A program made the position numbers and the translations under genes. Below the pieces are notes generated by a model. It ran no database searches and had not been told where the DNA came from. It saw only the letters and a program-made list of their open reading frames with translations. Positions 10,688-21,964 of a stretch of 64,000 nucleotides of DNA are shown here, in pieces (within the stretch, counting starts at the first letter, position 1; each line of letters begins with the position of its first letter). This DNA comes from Platanthera guangdongensis. Its lineage: Eukaryota; Streptophyta; Magnoliopsida; Asparagales; Orchidaceae. The DNA lies in assembly GCA_039583875.1 (NCBI GenBank), contig CM077150.1, positions 190,220,375-190,284,374 on the forward strand, read 5' to 3'.

Positions 10688-12250
10688 ATGCATGCCTATT
10701 TTCTCTCCCAAATTGAGCCTCTCACCATCCATGAAGCTGAGCAAGATCCCCACTGGATTCTTGCAATGCAAGAGGAACTAAATCAGTTTGAGAGATGTAG
10801 AGTTTGGGATTTGGTTCCAAGATCCCATAACTACCCAGTTATTGGAACCAAATGGGTCTATAGGAACAAATTAGATACACAAGGGAACATAGTAAGGAAC
10901 AAGGCTAGACTGGTTGCCCAAGGCTATAGACAAGAAGAAGGAATAGACTATGACCAAACCTTTACCCCTGTTGTAAGGTTGGAGGCCATTAGAATATTCC
11001 TAGCCTATGCAGCATACAAAAAGTTCAAGGTATTCCAGATGGATGTTAAGAGTGCCTTTCTTAATGTTGTACTTCAAGAAGAGGTTTATGTAGAACAACC
11101 TCCAAGTTTTATCTCTCTAACTCAACCCTCTTATGTTTACAAATTGCATAAAGCTCTCTATGGTTTAAAGCAAGCTCCAAGAGCTTGGTATGAGACCCTA
11201 GCTAGCTTTCTTTTGGAGCATAAATTTACAAGAGGAACCATAGATAAAACAATTTTCACTAGACATCATAAGGACCAAATCTTATTGGTACAAATATATG
11301 TGGATGACATTATTTTTGGGTGTACTGATCCCAAATTGTGCCAGAGGTTTGCTGACCTCATGCATTCCAAATTTGAGATGAGTAGTATGGGTGAGCTTTC
11401 CTACTTCCTTGGTCTCCAAGTGAAGCAGCTCCCTGATGGTATCTTCCTCTCCCAATCTAAGTATGCTAAAGAGCTTATTAAAAAGTTTGGGATGGGTGAT
11501 GCCTCAGGAATGAAAACACCTATGGCTACCAATGCTGTTGTGGATTCTGATGCATCAGGGAAACCTGTAGATCAGAAACATTATAGGGCAATTGTTGGAT
11601 CCCTATTATACTTAACAGCTAGCAGGCCTGACATAATGTTTGCCACATGCCTTTGTGCTAGATTCCAAGTGAATCCTAAAGAATCTCATCTTATTTTTCT
11701 AAAAAGGATTTTGAGATATATAAAAAGTTGTCCTAGTTTAGGACTCTGGTATCCTGCAGAGTTAGAATTTGAGTTAACTGGATACTCATATGCTGACTAT
11801 GCTGGATGTAGAGTGGACAGAAAAAGTACCTCTGGAACTTGCCAGTTCCTGGGTATGAGACTTGACTCTTGGTTTTGCAAAAAGCAGACATCTGTGTCTA
11901 CATCAACTGCTGAGGCAGAGTATATGGCTGCTGGCAGCTGCTGTTCACAGATGCTATGGATACAAAAACAACTACTAGATTATGGTATCAACTTAAATAA
12001 TTCAACCTTATTTTGCGATAATACTAGTGCTATTGCTATAGCTCAGAATCCAGTTCATCATTCTAGGACTAAACATATTGAAATTAGACATCATTTCATT
12101 AGAGATAATGTGGACAAAAAGAAAATTAACTTGATCCACATTCCTACTGATCTACAGAGAGCAGATATCTTCACCAAGCCTTTGGATGAGAAAACCCATC
12201 TGTTCTTTATAAATCAACTGGGAATGATTGATGGAGAAGAGTTAAATTAA
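10688..12250 (+). CDS. pol: copia-1 Pol part 2: reverse transcriptase and RNase H
   Basis: C-terminal half of Pol in the same frame as part 1. The reverse transcriptase shows [58 protein letters not shown] and the catalytic YVDDIIFG (first catalytic Asp near residue 206 of this piece). The RNase H follows: [44 protein letters not shown] and DIFTKPL. These motifs are intact. TAA at 12248-12250 ends the frame and a spacer full of palindromes begins almost at once. Length and order match copia Pol; expression now depends on reading through TAG 10658. Confidence 0.94.
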   Translation: MHAYFLSQIEPLTIHEAEQDPHWILAMQEELNQFERCRVWDLVPRSHNYPVIGTKWVYRNKLDTQGNIVRNKARLVAQGYRQEEGIDYDQTFTPVVRLEAIRIFLAYAAYKKFKVFQMDVKSAFLNVVLQEEVYVEQPPSFISLTQPSYVYKLHKALYGLKQAPRAWYETLASFLLEHKFTRGTIDKTIFTRHHKDQILLVQIYVDDIIFGCTDPKLCQRFADLMHSKFEMSSMGELSYFLGLQVKQLPDGIFLSQSKYAKELIKKFGMGDASGMKTPMATNAVVDSDASGKPVDQKHYRAIVGSLLYLTASRPDIMFATCLCARFQVNPKESHLIFLKRILRYIKSCPSLGLWYPAELEFELTGYSYADYAGCRVDRKSTSGTCQFLGMRLDSWFCKKQTSVSTSTAEAEYMAAGSCCSQMLWIQKQLLDYGINLNNSTLFCDNTSAIAIAQNPVHHSRTKHIEIRHHFIRDNVDKKKINLIHIPTDLQRADIFTKPLDEKTHLFFINQLGMIDGEELN

Positions 12251-12648
12251 TTTCTGTCTGCATTCGACGAATTTTCCAGAGTTCGTCGAACGGAGTTCGA
12301 CGAACAAGGGAAAGTTTGAGAGATTCTCGTCGACCGGAGATCGACGAATTCTCTGTGTGGAAATAATTTTCGTCGACCGGAGATCGACGAACCTTGCTTC
12401 AGAAACCATTTCGTCGAACGGAGTCCGACGAACTGTTTTCAATTCTTATGAATGGGTTCGACGAACTACTCTCCTGTAACTTATTTCGTCGATCCCAGTT
12501 CGAAGATCTATCTCTTTTCGTGGAACGGATCTTGTCGATTCATATTCTGAAAATCTTATATCTAGGTTCTCTTCGACCTCCGTCCCGCGCTTTCAGTTCC
12601 TTTGCTCTTGATCCCCGCTTTCTCTGTGATTTTCTTTGCAGGTCATCA
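12251..12648 (+). promoter_or_regulatory. Spacer between pol and ORF3 with palindromes and splice-acceptor-like tract
   Basis: No gene. The first 290 bp carry about twelve TTCGTCGA/TCGACGAA-type motifs (12263-12540), again the LTR palindrome. The last part is pyrimidine-rich and ends TTTTCTTTGCAG at 12630-12641, eight bases before the ORF3 ATG at 12649. This looks like a 3' splice site and would suit a spliced subgenomic mRNA for ORF3; that is inference. Confidence 0.7.
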
Positions 12649-15380
12649 ATGGCGATTCCTCCAGGAGCACTTGCAGTGATGAAGTTTGATGCATCATTCT
12701 CCATGGACTTTGAGTCCTTCCAACATTCCGATCCAATTTTTCTATACATCCATGAATTACTTGAAGAATTGTATCTCAAGGATTTCATGACACGCAGCAT
12801 CAAGCTACACTCAACCGAGATAAGAGAATGGGTGTACACTGCCACAGTTTCTGAAGATGGAAATCTGACAGGACATATTGGAAACACTACCGTTTCCCTG
12901 TCCCCAGCAGTACTCTCTGAAATTTTTGGACTGATCAATGGGGAAGACAACTTGTAAATGGACACTGAGGAATATGTTGATATGTTGAAAGTCATGGGTT
13001 TCTCCGGCAACAACCCTAATAAGCTTCTAAAGAAACAACTGTCAGCCGCCTATCAATTTTTGGCCGACATTGTAGGGAAAATTCTGATGGGCAAACACTC
13101 GGCACATGACTATATCACTCGCCATCAATTCCTGATCATGTGCGCAGTGCTCAACAAGCGTCAGGTCGATTGGGCATGGTTTTCTTTGACCTAATCAAGA
13201 AGAGAACTAGCAAGAAGGAAGTCTGCTATGGCAGAATCCTGGGGATTTTCCTCTAGGAAAAGGCCAGTGAATGTTTGGTCTCCCCGACCACATTCATCAA
13301 TGCCAGCAAGCGCCTCACCTGTGCCTTGTTTGGCCGATGGGAGAGGACAATCACCAAACCCTCCAAGGGTTCCTCCTCCTCCATCAATGCTTCTGAGAGC
13401 ACCAGGACCGTCAAGGTCACTCCCCACCCTGACACTGAAGAGGCCATTCCACCTACCAAATCTCTTCCCACTCCTCCTGCACCTCAATTGACTCCTCCTC
13501 AACATCAATCTCCACCGCCTGATCTTACACATATCCCTACACCTCCAGTTTCCCCCACTGAAACACATATTCCCTCACCTCCTCAATCCCCTCTTCCACC
13601 ATACCTATCCACTATTCCATCCTACACCATACCCACTAAGTCACACACTGTTCTCCATCCATTATCCCCTCCATACATTCCTCCTTCCTCCTCTGCTTCT
13701 CTCCCCTCTACTATTCTTTCTCCACTTATGGATTCTTCCACCATTCCCTCCATCATCTCTCTTCTGACTCCTCTCATTAAATCACTCATCACAGAGGCCA
13801 TTACACCTCTAGTGAATTCCATTGATTCTTTATCTGCCCAAATCTCAGCCCTCTCTGCTGCCCCCTCTTCATTCAGGGGCCTGGCTCCAAGTTCTCCTGA
13901 ACCCAGTCAGGGGGAGATGCTCCATGATGAAGTTGATGCAGCAGCTACAGAGGTTAATACAGTTGATAATGCAGATTCAGTTGATACAGATACAGTTTTT
14001 GACACCAAAGATACAGTTGATTCAGTGCTTGCAGTTACAGATACAGTAATTGATTTTATTCAATTCATGGACACTGACAATAGCTTTGATGAGTCAGTGT
14101 ATTCAATAACAACTGCTCGTGATTTCCTTATAAATCCCACAGTTAATTTGTCTGAGATACTTCAGATCTTTGATCCTATATATATGAAGCTTCCTTCAGT
14201 AGAGGTTTCTAAGCCATATTTGGCTATTGTCCAGTATACCTCTCCAGCAAGTCCAGCAATTGCCAGGCAACTTTGTGACACCTTTGCTGCTTCTACTGCT
14301 GTTCCTACTCCTGTGTCTATTCCAGAAATCTGCCCTGTCCCAGATTTTGTCATGGATGATTCTCCCATGCCTGATCTGGATGAGCTCATTCTGGCAGACA
14401 TTGAAGAAGAGAAAAAGGCAGCAGCTGCAAGCTCTGTCTCTACTGCTGTTGAACCCTCACCCTCTGAAACTTCTATCCCCCCTCAAGAAAAACCTCTTAT
14501 CATTCCTGATGCCACTCTGAGGAAGTTGAATGCTCTGTATGATAACCCTCAAAGTTCAGATTCTGATGATGATGATGATGATGAATCAGATGAGGAGGCT
14601 GCTAAAAATAAAAAGAAGTTGCTCTCTAAGAAAAGTAAGGCTCCTCCTCCTCCTGCTCCCAAGCCTAATCCCACTGCAGACACTCCATACTATATTCTGC
14701 ACAATGTTGCTCCTTATAAAGGGATGCCTGCATGAATGTGGCTATCAAAGAACCAGCAAAAAGAAAGGAAGAGGAGTAGAAGATACTCTCCTCCCCAAAT
14801 GCATAGATACAGAAAGGATCCTCCTCCTCCTCCTCCTCCAGCAGCAGGTGCCTCTGGCTCTAGCTATCAGAGATCTGCTCCTATTCAAACTTATCAGAGA
14901 CAAACAGGGAGATCCTCTGGTGGCAGTCAGCCAAGGCCACCATCTTCAGGCAGACAACAACAGCAGCAACACTAGGAATCTAAGGAACATGAAGCTGAAA
15001 GGCCCTATTCCCCTCCTGAAGATCCAGAAACAGCCAACACAGCCAGAATGGCAATATTCCAAGAGATCATTGGCTTATCTCTAATCAACAAGGCTAAAGC
15101 TGAAGGCAAGGACACAACAGGCTTAACTACTATGTCTCAGTACAGGAGTGATGAGCTAAAGAGATTTGAGAAAGCAAACAAGCTACTCAATGTTGATGAG
15201 TACATGCATCTTCACCCAGAAGCAGTTGTCCCCAGAGCCACTTCACTGAACATCATTGGGGCAGCTGATATGACTATGACCAAGGCTCAAGCTTCAGATC
15301 CCAATAAGGAAATCATTTTCAAGAAGCCAGGAGATAAAGCACCAGAAGTCAAGCCAAAACAGATGAAATCAGAGAAGTAA
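12649..15380 (+). pseudogene. copia-1 ORF3, Sirevirus-type extra ORF
   Basis: Long extra ORF after pol, at the place where Sireviruses carry an envelope-like gene. Start ATG 12649 (MAIPPGALAVMKFDASF). The N-terminal ~180 residues resemble a putative plant transposon protein domain. Next come a Pro/Ser/Thr-rich stretch (13440-13730), a hydrophobic segment (ISLLTPLIKSLITEAITPLV), an acidic part with SPMPDLDELILADIEEE and DNPQSSDSDDDDDD, and a C-terminal helical part with INKAKAEGKDTT and MHLHPEAVVP. Damage: TAA 12955-12957, one lost base near 13180 shifting the frame, TAG 13254-13256, TGA 14733-14735, TAG 14973-14975. Several motifs recur in copia-2 on the opposite strand. No clear signal peptide; function unknown. 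Confidence 0.78.
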
Positions 15381-15573
15381 TTTTGTGTTTTCTTTTCATT
15401 TCTTCTTCTGTTTCAGTCTATATCTTGCTTTAAAACAAAGCCAATATGTATATATATATCTATTGCATGTGTTATAAATTCTCTGGCAGATATATCTCTT
15501 AATTTTGCTTTGTTTTTCTGTTTATTCTTTTCTTGGAGTTTCTGTTAGTGACCTCACCCAAATAGGGCGAGAT
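15381..15573 (+). promoter_or_regulatory. copia-1 3' untranslated region and polypurine tract
   Basis: No gene. T-rich sequence, then AATAGGGCGAGAT (15561-15573) directly before the 3' LTR. This is the polypurine tract position that primes plus-strand DNA synthesis, but it is interrupted by a C. Confidence 0.75.
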
Positions 15574-17546
15574 TGTTGGATCCCTAGTTGATTTGGGATA
15601 GGTTCACTGACTTAGGATGTGACCCATCATGTATAGTCTGGATCAAGTTTTTGTCTTAGAGTCTAGGACAGTCCTCTATCTCAACTTCATATGGACCATC
15701 CCTCTTCAAGACCTTCAGGAACTCCAGATCTATCAGTTTTTCAGACTAAGTGAAATGAGTTTGACGTTCGTCGAACTCAGCTCGACGAAGGAAGTTCTGC
15801 GCTCGACGATCGTGAGACAATTCGCAGTGCTAAGCTCGACGAACTGTGTTGTTTTCTTGACGAACATCGGGTTTTTTACCTCAAGCTTATCAGGACTACT
15901 TTAGAATTTCTCTAAGTCCAGCTTCATGCTTCGATCGACGAATTTTATTCTGAGCCCGACGAACTTGGACCTCAAGTTCACAGCTTGTTAGTTCGACGAA
16001 TGCTGATCTCTACTCAACGATTTGTGTACTCAGAGAAGCTGTGTCGACACTTAGGTCTTGTGTCGACACCAGGCGATTTGTGTCGACACCCAGGATTTCA
16101 GTTGACACCAGCTTTTGTCGACACCAGAGGATTTGTGTCGACACCAAGATCAATCTGTCAACACCAGAGGATTTGTGTCGACACCAAGAATAATCCGTGG
16201 ACACCATTTTGTGTCGACACAGCAATTAAGCAGATGCATAGTATTTCGTCCAAGTCCAGAACTTTTCTCAGGTCGACGAAGTTTATTCTCAGCTCGACGA
16301 ATTTAGTTCTCTGCTCAACGAATAATGTTTGTCTGATATTGAAGATTGTCTATTCAACGAATGAAGTCTGTTAGCTCGACGAACTCAGCTCAGCTCGACG
16401 AACTCAGCTCAGCTCGACGAACTCTGCTTAGCTCGACGAACTCTTAACTCAGCTCGATGAATTATGTTCTTCGGTCGACGATTCCATACTAGGTCTTCCT
16501 CCCTTCCCGTCTCATTCCATGGCGCTGATTCCTGAACATTTAATGGCAGTTCTTCACAGAATACTACCGTTAGGATGTGCAGTTAATTCTGGATTATTAC
16601 ATGCCTTTTTCCCATGGAAACAGTTGGGGAAATAATTAATTGCTGCTTCCTTTCCAGGCCGTCTGCCATTACTGCTCGACATTCAAAAATTCGAATGTGT
16701 TCTTATGAGAAATAGACAGATATACAGAAATAGTCAAGAACACAGAGATACACAACAGACAACAACAAGAAAAGCATAGACAGCGATTCAAACAACACAA
16801 GAAAAAGAATTCATTCTTGGCCTAGAGAGAAATTGATCTAGAAGAAGAAGAACACTACATCAATATCAAGAGTCTTCTTCATCTGCTTTCACTCAGGATA
16901 ACTTCAAGAAACAATACATCCATATCAGTTACAAGAAGTTCCTGAAGACTTTCTCTGGATCTGGAATTCTAGGTCTTTGAAGACCTATCACCCTGAAGCA
17001 GTGCTCCAGCATTCTTCCTGATCCATTCTACATCTCAGGGGGAGCAAAGCTGCTAAACAACATTCCACAAGTCTTCTCATTTGACTTGAGAAAGAGAAGA
17101 CCTCATCACCCTCTCACTCCACCTCTATACAGGAATTTAATTCCCTTCAAAATTATTCTGGTTGCAAGTCTCCCACCAAAAAACTTGAGGATTTGGTTTT
17201 TGGGAACCTGATCAAAACCCCATTGGTGTCAGGACACCTGATCAACCACTTCCTGCAGTGGATTCCTACCAGGGTGGTAGAAGAGTGGACTACCCAGATT
17301 TGGGGAACCACTATAAAATTCTTGTGTCGTCTGGTTGCTTTCTTTTCCTTTTATTTTCTGGCCTTGCTCTGTGAATGTGCTGTGATTAGTCCATTGTTGT
17401 TTTCTTTTTGATTTATTGTATTTACTTCCCTGCACACACACACACACACCTAAAATACAACAGCAGTTGTAAAAGTTTTAAAATCACCATATACTCTATT
17501 CACCCCCCCCCCCCTCTAGAGTATATCAGAACTAGCTGCACTTTCA
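15574..17546 (+). repeat. copia-1 3' LTR
   Basis: Same ends as the 5' LTR (TGTTGGATCC, GCACTTTCA), 1973 bp, followed by the GAGCG duplication. The (CA)n tract is shorter, and a C-run near the end is 12-13 bases. Differences from the 5' LTR are mostly single substitutions. Confidence 0.94.
15755..16490. repeat. U3 palindrome array of copia-1 3' LTR
   Basis: Counterpart of 4990-5730. Several GTGTCGACAC sites have lost the central CG: GTTGACACC near 16101, GTCAACACC near 16157 and GTGGACACC near 16197, while the same sites are intact in the 5' LTR. Confidence 0.88.
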
Positions 17547-17551
17547 GAGCG
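17547..17551. repeat. copia-1 target site duplication, right
   Basis: GAGCG, identical to 4809-4813. Confidence 0.95.
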
Positions 17552-17714
17552 TGACGTAGGAATTTGAGTCAGCGATGAGGGAATCTCATCCGCATCTCTT
17601 TCCTTAGTTTCTGGTATGTCTCCATGCATATGGATGTTTTCGATTCTCTTGTTTGGGCCTGGTTTTGAAGTTGTGTTAAGTTTCAGGATGAAACTTCTTT
17701 TTAGGGGGAGTGAC
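17547..17714 (+). pseudogene. pol: gypsy-2 integrase C-terminus and polypurine tract
   Basis: Continuation of the gypsy-2 integrase on the far side of copia-1. After the duplicated GAGCG the frame reads a stop (TAG where the family has Trp) and then EFESAMRESHPHLFP, the usual tail of a chromovirus integrase. The 3' untranslated part has TTTCAGGATGAAACTTC and the purine tract TTTTTAGGGGGAGTGAC at 17698-17714, next to the LTR. Confidence 0.85.
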
Positions 17715-18099
17715 TGTAATGCCCCCGATTTTCCAATGATTTTATTTGATTTTGTATCGTCATAATTATGACGTCAGGGCATTACCTTTTTTTACGTCTA
17801 GGTAACGCTGGTGCTCCGTTTGTGCGTTGTCACGCCCATTGGCTCTGTTTGACTAGGTTTTGGAGTTTTGTTAAGATTGAATGATTTCTTATTGAAGAAT
17901 TAAATTTTGTGACATGTATGCTTATAGTAAACATTGGATGTTAGTGTCTCAAGGATGGTGCGTCGGATTATAGAGTTGTCTTCACTATTAAATTTGTAGA
18001 GTCAACGATCAATCCTGGAATATTAGTTGAATCTGAAATTTCTGATATTTTCCTTCTTAGTTCTCGGAAAACCCTGCTTTGTACACATGATGATCAGCC

Positions 18100-18610
18100 T
18101 AATTTCTCGAGAAGCCGGGAGCTGTTCCCGAGAATTTTATATTCCTTCTTGAGAAATGATGTTTTGTTCCCGGGAAGTCTGTTTCTTCTCGAGAAATCCC
18201 TCCTCTAGTTCCCAAGAGGTCTTGAAGCTCTCGAGAAGTGCCCCCTTATGTTCTCAAGAGGTCATGCAGTTTTGGAGAAATTCTCTTTTGATTCTCGAGA
18301 AATCGAATAGTTGTTCTCGGGATGTCCAGATGCCCTTCTCGAGAAATTCATAGTCTCTTCGTGAGAAGTCCTTATTAATTCTCGAGAGGGCCTTGTCTTG
18401 ATTCTCGAAAAAGCTCTACATTGTACATGAGAATATGGTTCATTGTTCTCGTGTGGTGCTTCCACCTGTTCCCGAGAAATGATTCTATTTGTTTCCGAGA
18501 AGTCACTTTTAGTTCTCAAGATGCCTTCTTAGTTCTCGAGACACCTTCCACCTGTTCCCTAGAAAACTTCATTCCACTAGAGAAATCCACACTTCATCTT
18601 GAGATTTTCG
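18100..18610. repeat. U3 palindrome array of gypsy-2 LTR
   Basis: About 17 copies of TTCTCGAGAA and close variants (CCCGAGAA, TTCTCAAGA, CTCGAGAAAT) spaced 20-40 bp over 500 bp. The spacers are unrelated T-rich sequence. It starts about 390 bp from the LTR start and is followed by (TA)n at 18659-18714. Confidence 0.85.
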
Positions 18611-18655
18611 GTTCAGCCGACTTTGATTCATCTCATTAACTATAATGATTACGAG

Positions 18656-18658
<3 letters not shown>

Positions 18659-18714
<56 letters not shown>
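18659..18714. repeat. (TA)n microsatellite
   Basis: About 28 TA units inside the gypsy-2 LTR, 50 bp downstream of the palindrome array. By position it could serve as the TATA region; that is a guess. Confidence 0.95.
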
Positions 18715-18720
<6 letters not shown>

Positions 18721-20586
18721 GAAAACTTCTTCCCCTCCTTCACTTAAGCCGTATTTCCTTCCTCCCGAACTATAGATGCGTGAGAAAGAAAGATAACGTC
18801 CGTTTGCGAATCTTCCGGTGGCAGCCAACGGTGCTCCGGTGCTCGAAATTTTCAACCGAAGATAGATCAGGAAAGCTCTCAACGAGAGCTACACCATCGT
18901 GGTAAAGTTTTCCCCATTTCTTGAGTTTTTCTCATTAGGGTTTTTGGACCAAACCTCTATTTTAGCCATTTTTGTTCAGATTTCGACTTCCCCCATCTTC
19001 CTTAGTCCCGATCTACGTCGTGGCGTGATTTGAGGGTCTCGTCTAGCAAAACTAAGGCAAGTGGTGGTTTTACTCCCCTATTCCCTTCTTTCAACTGATC
19101 TGCTGAAATTTCTTACTTCTTTTTGTCGTTGTCATTAATAACTTGCTGATTATAGTGCTGTCTTAATCCTTTGTTTAAATCCACTTGTATTTTCATGTTC
19201 TTGATTTTTCTAATCTAACCTTGTAAAGTGGTATATGTTTTTATGATGTGGTTGAATCTTGCACTTTTAACCGTACCTTGACTATTATGTAGGATGTGTT
19301 AGAGTTTATCTAGGATTGTAAATCCTTCCTAAAGATCGATCAACCATTTCTTAAATCTAGAAATGCCTAGTTGCATTCGATGTGCCAAGTCTTGAGATTT
19401 ATATCATGGTTTTCTTCGTTGCGGGTTTTATTAGTGGACAAAACCACCGCTACCAAGATTGATCCCTCTATTAGTAGCTTGTGGAACTCTACCGGGTGTT
19501 TGGGCGTTTGCGCTGAATGGGGGAGTGTTTGAGTCTCCCCCACAATTAGACTAATATTATATCTGTGGGGGTGTGTCTGGATATGTTGACCACCTCGCCC
19601 GTGTTGTTTTTTTCGGTGGAGTTGACCATATGTGGCTAATTAAGTTATGCAATTCTTCCTGATGATTTAATCGTGATTGTTTCCATTATAATTTTGTGCA
19701 TCTGGGGTCTTTTGTTATACGTGACGATTCACATAAGTGTTCCTTTCCGATTTTCTTACCTTACTGCTGTACTTTATTTCAGTATTTTTTTTTGGTATTG
19801 GGTTGGTACCCATTTGGCCTTTGTTTACTTTTGCTTACTTTTTCGGCAATCATTTGTACTTTCTTGCTGAGGTGTTCTGTCTTTGAAATGCCTCAGGATC
19901 AAAGTTGTAGCTGGTAGTAGAGTTGGATTTGGAGTTCCTGAGCAGTAGTGTTGGATGTGATCTTTACCTCGCCATAACGAGGTAGATTGTTGTTTTACTT
20001 TACTTTACCTAGTTCAGACATACTTTTGTATTATGTGGGTTCGTGTCAAATTGTTGATGCTCACAAGATAGTTGATTTTGGATGCTTGCTAGTTGCTAGT
20101 TTGTTTCCTTTCTGACTATTGAGATTACTTGCTCTCTGGGATGTTTTATGCTAAGATTACATGATAGGTATTTTAAAGTTTAAAAAATTACTATTATTAC
20201 GTCATGAATTGCATGTTTGAAAATTCAATATCACTATATTTAGCGACCGTAAAATTCTATTTATACTACTATTATAAACCTCGAGGTTGCAAACCATGAG
20301 TTGTCCTCTGGGGATATTTTCACTCATATAGGACTATAATCTTGTAAAAGAAGTATTTTTTGCTGTGTATAACTATTATTCTCGTGAACTAGATGAGTCA
20401 TTGAGCCGAGGGATATGGCTAACTGCTTCACTTAAACTTGATTTGTCTCTAAATAACTTAAAGATCTTTCTTTATGTGTTAAGTAGGAGTTTTGCCCGAG
20501 CGTCCGCAGTTATCCCCTGCTGAAGTGGCATCATGACATGCATTTTCCCTTACTCTGATACAACCTTAAAGGCAGTGAAAATGAAG

Positions 20587-20600
20587 GTTGGTATCAGAGG
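20587..20600 (+). promoter_or_regulatory. gypsy-2 primer binding site
   Basis: TTGGTATCAGAGGG, matching the initiator tRNA-Met type primer site (TGGTATCAGAGC) except at its 3' end. It lies about 25 bp after the presumed LTR end. Confidence 0.8.
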
Positions 20601-20753
20601 GAGGTTGGTTTGACAAGTTGGTCAAACCAGCAAATCTCTTTTAGTTTTGAATTCCTCCATTCATTTGCATACACACACATATGTGTCATTAGTACGTCTT
20701 GACTGAAGCATAGTCATTACACTCATAGCATGATAAGAAGTATATGAGGCATA

Positions 20754-20919
20754 TTATGTAGAATGGGATGCATAATATGTGTTTATATATGGATCCACCA
20801 TAGGTGGCAACATGTGACGGTTATGTAGTATGAGATGCATAACCACCATCACATGGGTGCCCATTAGCACATTTTCTTTTCACATTGCATGCGATGTTAT
20901 GTAGTATGGGATGCATAAC
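20754..20919 (+). repeat. Three small stem-loops in the gypsy-2 leader
   Basis: Three copies of one 24-base hairpin at 20754-20777, 20820-20843 and 20896-20919. Each has six-base arms (ATTATG/CATAAT once, GTTATG/CATAAC twice) around a near-identical 12-base loop, TAGTATGGGATG type. The terminal pair changes from A-T to G-C without loss of pairing. The region 20601-21228 otherwise holds no gene. Confidence 0.75.
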
Positions 20920-21228
20920 ATTTCGTGTGTATGCCACTCATACATGAATTAAGGCCTTTTTAGAATGCATAACACTGCATACATCGCATATCATCGCATA
21001 AGCACTCATGCTAAGTTGAGGTTTACATGATGACACATGTACACACAGGATTTTTTCTTAAAATAGTCTAAAGAATTCATACATTCATTTCATACGCACA
21101 TGAGTTAATATGATGAGAGGATATCATCCTAAGTAGGACATAGCATCATTATAAAATCCCAGAGCAAGTTGCAACATAAGCAAGTACCTTTTCGTTTAAG
21201 TATAGTCTGAACTAGTTGTGTGGCGTAG

Positions 21229-21964
21229 TTGCAATCTAGAATTTTTGATGAGTCATTCGTTACTTTTCTAGAAATGTTGGCTAGACGTCCTGCGATGAGG
21301 TCGTCTCCCCAGTCAGAGTTTGAGTCATCTGGTGCGCAAAGCGATGTGGTGATCGAGAGTTTGCGTCAGAGTAACAAGGCTCTATCAAGGCAGTTAGTTG
21401 TGATGCAATCACAGATTCATTCCTTGTTGTCTGCCGCTCCCGCGCAACAACCCTTAGAGCAAGATTCTATCGCAAGTAAAGCCATACCCGTCACTCTTGC
21501 TCCTCTGGTGCCCCCAGTGACGCTACCGCCAGAGATGAATTTTATTTCGCATTTTCAGCGATTGGGACCTCCCACTTATGATGGGAATTCTGACTTTATG
21601 GTTTTGGATGATTGGACCATCGCTATCGAGGAGATGTTCTCGTATTCAGGGATTGCAGAAGCCCAAAATGTGATGATAGCAGCCTACCAGCTAAAAGGCC
21701 TTACAAAGATCTTGTGGATTTGGGAAAAGAAGAGTCTGAAGGAAGGATGATCTTGGGAGTCCTTTAAGAAGGTGTTGCTTAAGAAGTTTCTACCCTCGGT
21801 CAAGTAGGACCGACCGATGAATAATTTCCTGCATCTGAAGCAGAGACGGCTCATGGTGAGTGAATATGAGATTGACTCGAGTAAGTTGAGTAGATTTGCT
21901 CTGGATATGGTAGCTTTGGAGGCGGGAAGAGTGAAATATTTCCTAGGAGGACTAAGGAACAATG
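21229..21964 (+). pseudogene. gag: gypsy-2 Gag fragment
   Basis: Gag capsid region of a gypsy element. It carries RPAMRSSPQSEFESSG, then MNFISHFQRLGPPTYDG, DDWTIAIEEMFSYSG, ILWIWEKKSLKEG, and after stops SWESFKKVLLKKFLP and RFALDMVALEAGRVKYFLGG, which is the retrotransposon gag domain. The start is probably ATG 21274 (MLARRPAMRSS). Stops: TGA 21748-21750 and TAG near 21808. Gypsy-3 inserted after LGGLRNN, so the zinc knuckle and the rest are displaced beyond the window. It belongs with the primer site at 20587 and the LTR to its left. Confidence 0.82.

Larger units (their letters stand above)
4814..17546 (+). mobile_element. copia-1, complete Sirevirus-like Ty1/copia element
   Basis: A 12.7-kb element with both LTRs (1982 and 1973 bp), an initiator-Met-type primer site, gag, pol in the copia order (protease, integrase, reverse transcriptase, RNase H), a long extra ORF after RNase H and a GAGCG duplication on both sides. 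Long LTRs, an extended gag with coiled coil and an extra ORF are known features of the Sirevirus/Maximus group. The LTRs differ at about 10 of the first 225 bases by eye, so the insertion is not very recent. Damage: a stop after gag, one TAG in pol, and four stops plus one frameshift in ORF3. It is therefore probably not autonomous now. Confidence 0.93.
17715..20562 (+). repeat. gypsy-2 LTR
   Basis: Begins TGTAATGCCCCCG directly after the polypurine tract; the best end is CTGATACA at about 20562, shortly before a primer site. So it is a 3' LTR for the pol fragment on its left and at the same time a 5' LTR for the gag fragment on its right. About 2.85 kb. It contains a palindrome array (18100-18610) and a (TA)n run. 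The right border is uncertain by about 25 bp, because the gap to the primer site is longer than usual. Confidence 0.75.

Noticed and set aside
18100..18610. Regularly spaced short palindromes resembling a CRISPR array
   Set aside because: Repeats are only about 10 bp and degenerate, spacer length varies, there are no cas genes, and the setting is a plant LTR. The same applies to 5281-5462 and 62936-63175.
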